DNA of 64,000 bases from Rhizophagus clarus (Eukaryota; Glomeromycota; Glomeromycetes; Glomerales; Glomeraceae). This document shows, one piece after another, positions 60,581 to 64,000 of the stretch (positions within the stretch are counted from its first letter, which is position 1; each line of letters opens with the position of its first letter). Both the position numbers and the translations under genes were made by a program. Below the pieces are notes generated by a model. That model was given only the letters and a program-made list of their open reading frames with translations, did not search any database and was not told the origin of the DNA. The DNA lies in NCBI GenBank assembly GCA_015698045.1, contig BLAL01000034.1, positions 1,798,001-1,862,000 of the forward strand. Direction: 5' to 3'.

Positions 60581-60976
60581 CTAGATTATTTGTAACTGGG
60601 TCACTTGAGAATTACAATTAATAAAATTTACGGAATGGTCTTTTTTATAATTTTCAAAAACTCGTTCATATTCATCCTTGACTTCCTTTGGTGAATTACT
60701 CCAAAGTAATGAGAAATCCTTAAAACATTCGGAATTTTGACGAAATTTCTTTTCTGATTTTGCAGTTTTGAATGCTTCGCTGCAATCAGTCATAAAAATC
60801 ATGTACGCATTCTTTAAAGGGCTTTTGTATTTACGCTCAGTACTTCGTTCGATTATTTCTTGAGGAGAAGATATTTTAATTTTAAGAAATGTACTACTAT
60901 TAAGTTCAAGAACAAGTACGTATAATCTATTTGAGGGGTCTTTTGTATGCAAGAGAATTTGTAAGGATTCAGACAT
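60581..60976 (-). CDS. MATA-HMG box protein, close duplicate of the exon-array gene
   Basis: Single exon, 131 aa, ATG at 60976 (MSESLQILLHTKD). Its box is about 90% identical to that of the gene at 57100-59292 over the first 110 residues: the same KNAYMIFMTDCSEAFKTAKS and FKDFSLLWSNSPKEVKDEYE. It then diverges (NYKKDHSVNFINCNSQVTQL) and stops, with no phase-1 donor where the paralogue splices into its array and no array exons downstream. It is therefore a box-only sister of the array gene, from a recent tandem duplication. Confidence 0.82.
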   Translation of the reverse strand: MSESLQILLHTKDPSNRLYVLVLELNSSTFLKIKISSPQEIIERSTERKYKSPLKNAYMIFMTDCSEAFKTAKSEKKFRQNSECFKDFSLLWSNSPKEVKDEYERVFENYKKDHSVNFINCNSQVTQLQII

Positions 60977-61802
60977 TTTAGAGAGTCACGTAAAAGAAGA
61001 AGGGAAGACTTTGCTTATATTGATTGTTAAATGCAGCTAGCTGCAGTGTTTATTAAATATTTATTGTAAACTAAATTATAGATGTGAAGCTGAACAAGCC
61101 TTTTTTGTTAATATCAAACATAATAGAAATTTTATTTTTTGATATATTGCTATATTTGTTTGATGTTTAGTTAAAAATCAAAGTATTAATGATTTAACTG
61201 TTTATTATAGCGAGCAGAATATGCAATCTTAAATTAATATACATCATAAAAATGTTGCAACAGTAAATCGGTTAAATGTAACGAATTTAAACAAACAAGA
61301 AAGTGCCATAAATACAATAAATAAACCAAGTTCATATCATTTGTTCGTCTTTTTTTATAAAAATTGTCCATATTTTACATAGTGACTTTTTTTGGACAAT
61401 ATTTTAAATTTGTATAACGTGAATGTTCATCAAACTAAATTTTGTATAACCCTGAAAAATCTTTTTTTTTCCTATTCAAACGGGTCATGATTTGTGTAGG
61501 ACTTATTTGTTTGCTCATACAGATCCTATTTTGGTATCTCAAGGTATTATTCATTTTTTGATTTTCTATTATGCTTAACTAAATGAAACAATAAACATAT
61601 ATGTCAATCCCTTGTGCATCTTTAGCATATTTTTCCAAATTTTAGCATAAAAAATTTTAAAACATCACTTCTTATTAATTGCTTATACCTTAGAGGTAAT
61701 CCTATATATAATGCAACGTTTCCCTTTCATGAAAGAATTAACTGATATTCTTTTCTTTCTTCAAGGAAGTATAATTATTCTCTCTCTCGAACACTCCTTA
61801 TC
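60977..61802. other. Divergent intergenic region between two HMG genes
   Basis: No gene seen; it holds the promoters of the minus-strand gene at 60581 and the plus-strand gene at 61803. A pyrimidine-rich stretch at 61750-61797 just before the ATG at 61803 is a likely 5' UTR. Confidence 0.4.
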
Positions 61803-62369
61803 ATGAAAAATGTTCAATGTTTCTATAATTTCAAGAAAGATACATGTGAAAACCAAATCATAGTTCTAAAACCAAATTTTAAATTTTTGATATGGAGACC
61901 CGGAATAAACAATAAACTTATCCTAAGACAGAACAATTCGTCAAAACTTGTTCGCTGGGGTCCTGTTCAGCTTTTCAAAGAAGATTATTTAGAAGCATTG
62001 TATAAGTCGCGAAAGAAGTCCTTCAATTTGAACAAAATTAAGGCAGAAATCGCCAAAGCGTGGAATAATGCAGAGATAGATGTTCGTGTTAAGTACATCG
62101 AACTTGCTTATTTGCTGAATTCGATGTATAATTTAAGGATTAACTGTTTAATGGATTTTCATTTACCTCGACCATCAACTTTTAATCACGATTTGATTTT
62201 TATTTTCAAATACAACGGTGTGCTCACATCATCAAATATTTTTAATCAATTTATTAATTTTCCTAAAAATGTTATTTATAAAAATTCAACTAAAAAAGTT
62301 ACAATCATCCTAAAGAAATTGAAACCGAATAAATCTGGATGCTATATTCGAATCCATTTTGAAATATGA
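61803..62369 (+). CDS. MATA-HMG box protein with unrecognised C-terminal part
   Basis: Single exon, 188 aa. The N-terminal strand (NQIIVLKPNFKFLIWRPG) is followed by the box at about residues 48-108 (RWGPVQLFKEDYLEALYK, IKAEIAKAWNNAEIDVRVKY). The pattern INAEI..AWN / IKAEIAKAWN links it to the Myb-HMG gene at 51055. The last 70 residues (HDLIFIFKYNGVLTSSNIFN, KVTIILKKLKPN) are beta-rich and unrecognised. Intact; function inferred only from the box. Confidence 0.75.
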   Translation: MKNVQCFYNFKKDTCENQIIVLKPNFKFLIWRPGINNKLILRQNNSSKLVRWGPVQLFKEDYLEALYKSRKKSFNLNKIKAEIAKAWNNAEIDVRVKYIELAYLLNSMYNLRINCLMDFHLPRPSTFNHDLIFIFKYNGVLTSSNIFNQFINFPKNVIYKNSTKKVTIILKKLKPNKSGCYIRIHFEI

Positions 62370-63729
62370 CTAATTTTGTCATTAAACTTCGATTATGGTT
62401 CTTCATTTTATATTTACTATATACATCATTTATGTAATTATGAAATCATACAAAGAATAAAGTTTTAGTAGTACGATCTACTGTGTTACGATTATCAGAT
62501 TCGCAAAACCGCAAAGTGAACTATTTCATCATTATTGTTATTAATATCTCGCTCGGCAAACCAATCGCCAAGGAATTATTGTAAAAATATTTTTTTTTTT
62601 TTGTAGTACGATCTACTGTGTTACGATTATCAGCTTCGCAAAACCGCAAAGTGAACTATAGGAATTATTGTAAAATTTTATTTTTTTTAAAAATTGTCAT
62701 ATTTTTATAAACCTTCCTATGTGATGCCCTACCCCCCTCTTATGCTCTTTTGCTCACAGAAAGCTGCACTCTGTAAAGTGCTCGGATACTTTTTTTTTAG
62801 AATGTGCTATGTTACTAAATTCTAAATAATCCAAACGAAAAAAGCAATAATGAAATTAGGTTTTGTTTGTTTTATGCTATCGAAAATTGTATCTATTATA
62901 TCTTCGGGAATTACAGTTATTTTACATTCTAGTGAAAATTTTATGGTTACGAGCAGAAAGATTGTAATATATTAACTTTAGCTCCATTAATTCTATTTCG
63001 ACACGTAACACTACTATATCTTAGATCAATAAATAGAATTTGTAATTGAACAAATAATAGCATGTCTCTGATGACAACAACCATTATAACTTTCGTTTAA
63101 AATCAATACAAAATATCGTTCTAGTCTTTAATAATGTAAGTAAACTGCGTCTTTTTGTCAGTTGAAAATTTTTGTGCAACATAATTTATTAAGGATGTTA
63201 AACTTTCAGCGCCAAACAATTAGTACCAAGATTTATAAAGTTCTATAGATGTACAGTATATCTATTTGTTTGTGAATATTTTGAATATGGAAGCCAAGCG
63301 GAAGATTTAGCGACATTAAGATTTTTGGAGTACTAAAGAAAATACAAAAAGTCAAAGTGGATACAACGAATCACATATTACTTAGGGTTGCAAACTACGG
63401 AAACATCATATAGAATACAGTACATTATGATTTTTGATCTGTATTAAATCAATGTTTTCTATTTATTTAAAATAAATAATGTTTTAAAATCATAATATGA
63501 CGGAAAGTATTATTGCTTTCTAGCATATTTATGAATATACGGGTTATTATTATAGGGAAAATTTGGGGCGAAATATTTAGACTGGAGGATAAACATTTCC
63601 CAACATACAGCACATCAAAAATAATTTCTTATGAAGTTTAGAAACATTAAAAAATTGCTAAAGAACTTAATAGCTAATTAGCTCATATATTTTACAACGG
63701 CAAATGACAATATGTTAAATTTTCTATAA
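62370..63729. other. 3' intergenic region with a direct repeat
   Basis: No gene seen. It contains the 57-bp direct repeat at 62468 and 62603; the rest is unremarkable AT-rich sequence up to the MITE. Confidence 0.45.
62468..62659. repeat. 57-bp direct repeat, two copies
   Basis: Copies 62468-62524 and 62603-62659 start GTAGTACGATCTACTGTG and differ at one or two bases. Both are followed by GGAATTATTGTAAAA, directly after the second copy and about 50 bp later after the first, so a longer unit was duplicated and one copy lost an internal piece. Confidence 0.8.
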
Positions 63730-63908
63730 GGGCAGTGACATATATTAGCTAATATTTTTTTATTATAGGCGCTTACCCCCCACCCCCAGGTAAGATATCT
63801 TGGTCACGTGCAACCAATCATATTTTTTAAAAATTGTGTAACCTAAGATTTTCGCTTACCCCCCAGGCCCCCACCCCCTAAAATATTAGCTAATATATGT
63901 CACTGCCC
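63730..63908. mobile_element. MITE, PIF/Harbinger-like, 179 bp
   Basis: Perfect 29-bp terminal inverted repeats beginning GGGCAGTGACATATATTAG, flanked on both sides by TAA (63727-63729 and 63909-63911), the three-base target duplication of the PIF/Harbinger group. The inside is C-rich, with GCTTACCCCCCA twice, and has no open frame. Perfect ends suggest a recent insertion moved by a transposase encoded elsewhere. Confidence 0.85.
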
Positions 63909-64000
63909 TAATTTAAGATGTAGGTTTTTAGATAAATGATTTTTAAGAAAATTAAATTCATCTAAAAAATTTTTTTAAAAAAAAAAATTATAAACCGAGT

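Noticed and set aside
1-64000. LTR retroelements, Polintons or other virus-like elements
   Set aside because: I saw no long direct terminal repeats and no reverse transcriptase, integrase or capsid-like reading; none is claimed.
1-64000. tRNA and rRNA genes
   Set aside because: I noticed no stretch with a convincing cloverleaf or rRNA core by eye; a tRNA scan would be needed to exclude them.

Overview
This is nuclear DNA of a fungus, most likely an arbuscular mycorrhizal fungus close to Rhizophagus (Glomeromycotina). The sequence is AT-rich, with long A/T tracts and short introns (about 60-115 nt, mostly GTA donors and TAG/CAG acceptors). It carries two kinase families typical of Rhizophagus: one with a zinc ribbon followed by a conserved NW...D.FI-like linker, and one with a four-helix N-terminus and C-terminal Sel1 repeats. 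It also carries a very large set of MATA-HMG (mating-type-like HMG box) genes. The species name is inferred; no search was run.

Layout. 0-1.2 kb: a MATA-HMG gene with a 16-residue tandem repeat. 1.2-4.2 kb: mostly empty, ending in a small secreted protein. 5-10.7 kb: two divergent kinase-type genes, a six-exon active-looking kinase (minus) and a five-exon MLKL-like pseudokinase with Sel1 repeats (plus). 11.9-14.2 kb: a PB1-UBA autophagy-receptor-like protein and a secreted Cys-containing protein, convergent. 17-24 kb: three MATA-HMG genes. 24-28.3 kb: an eight-exon PARP-type ADP-ribosyltransferase head to head with a NADAR (ADP-ribose hydrolase family) gene. 29-30.6 kb: a frameshifted acyltransferase. 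31.9-62.4 kb: a dense MATA-HMG region with ten loci, broken by one Tc1/mariner transposon (36.5-37.8 kb) and short hairpin repeats. 62.4-64 kb: repeats and a PIF/Harbinger-like MITE.

I count 14 MATA-HMG loci with 15 boxes. Family expansion is known in these fungi. What stands out is how the boxes are assembled. In at least four genes the box lies on a first exon that ends in a phase-1 intron, and this exon is joined to very different tails: a Ser/Asp/Asn repeat, a GTPase-like segment, a second HMG box, or a tandem array of near-identical 24-residue exons. Another box is joined to a Myb domain. The exon array at 57.1-58.8 kb and a >99% identical 558-bp duplication at 40.9-42.1 kb show exon duplication, loss and fusion in progress.

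Non-HMG genes of note are the PARP/NADAR pair, a candidate modification writer and eraser sharing a 649-bp intergenic region, and the MLKL-like pseudokinase, a candidate cell-death or signalling protein. All gene models were read by eye: splice sites were chosen by consensus and reading frame, and every multi-exon model given closes in frame except where a frameshift is stated.
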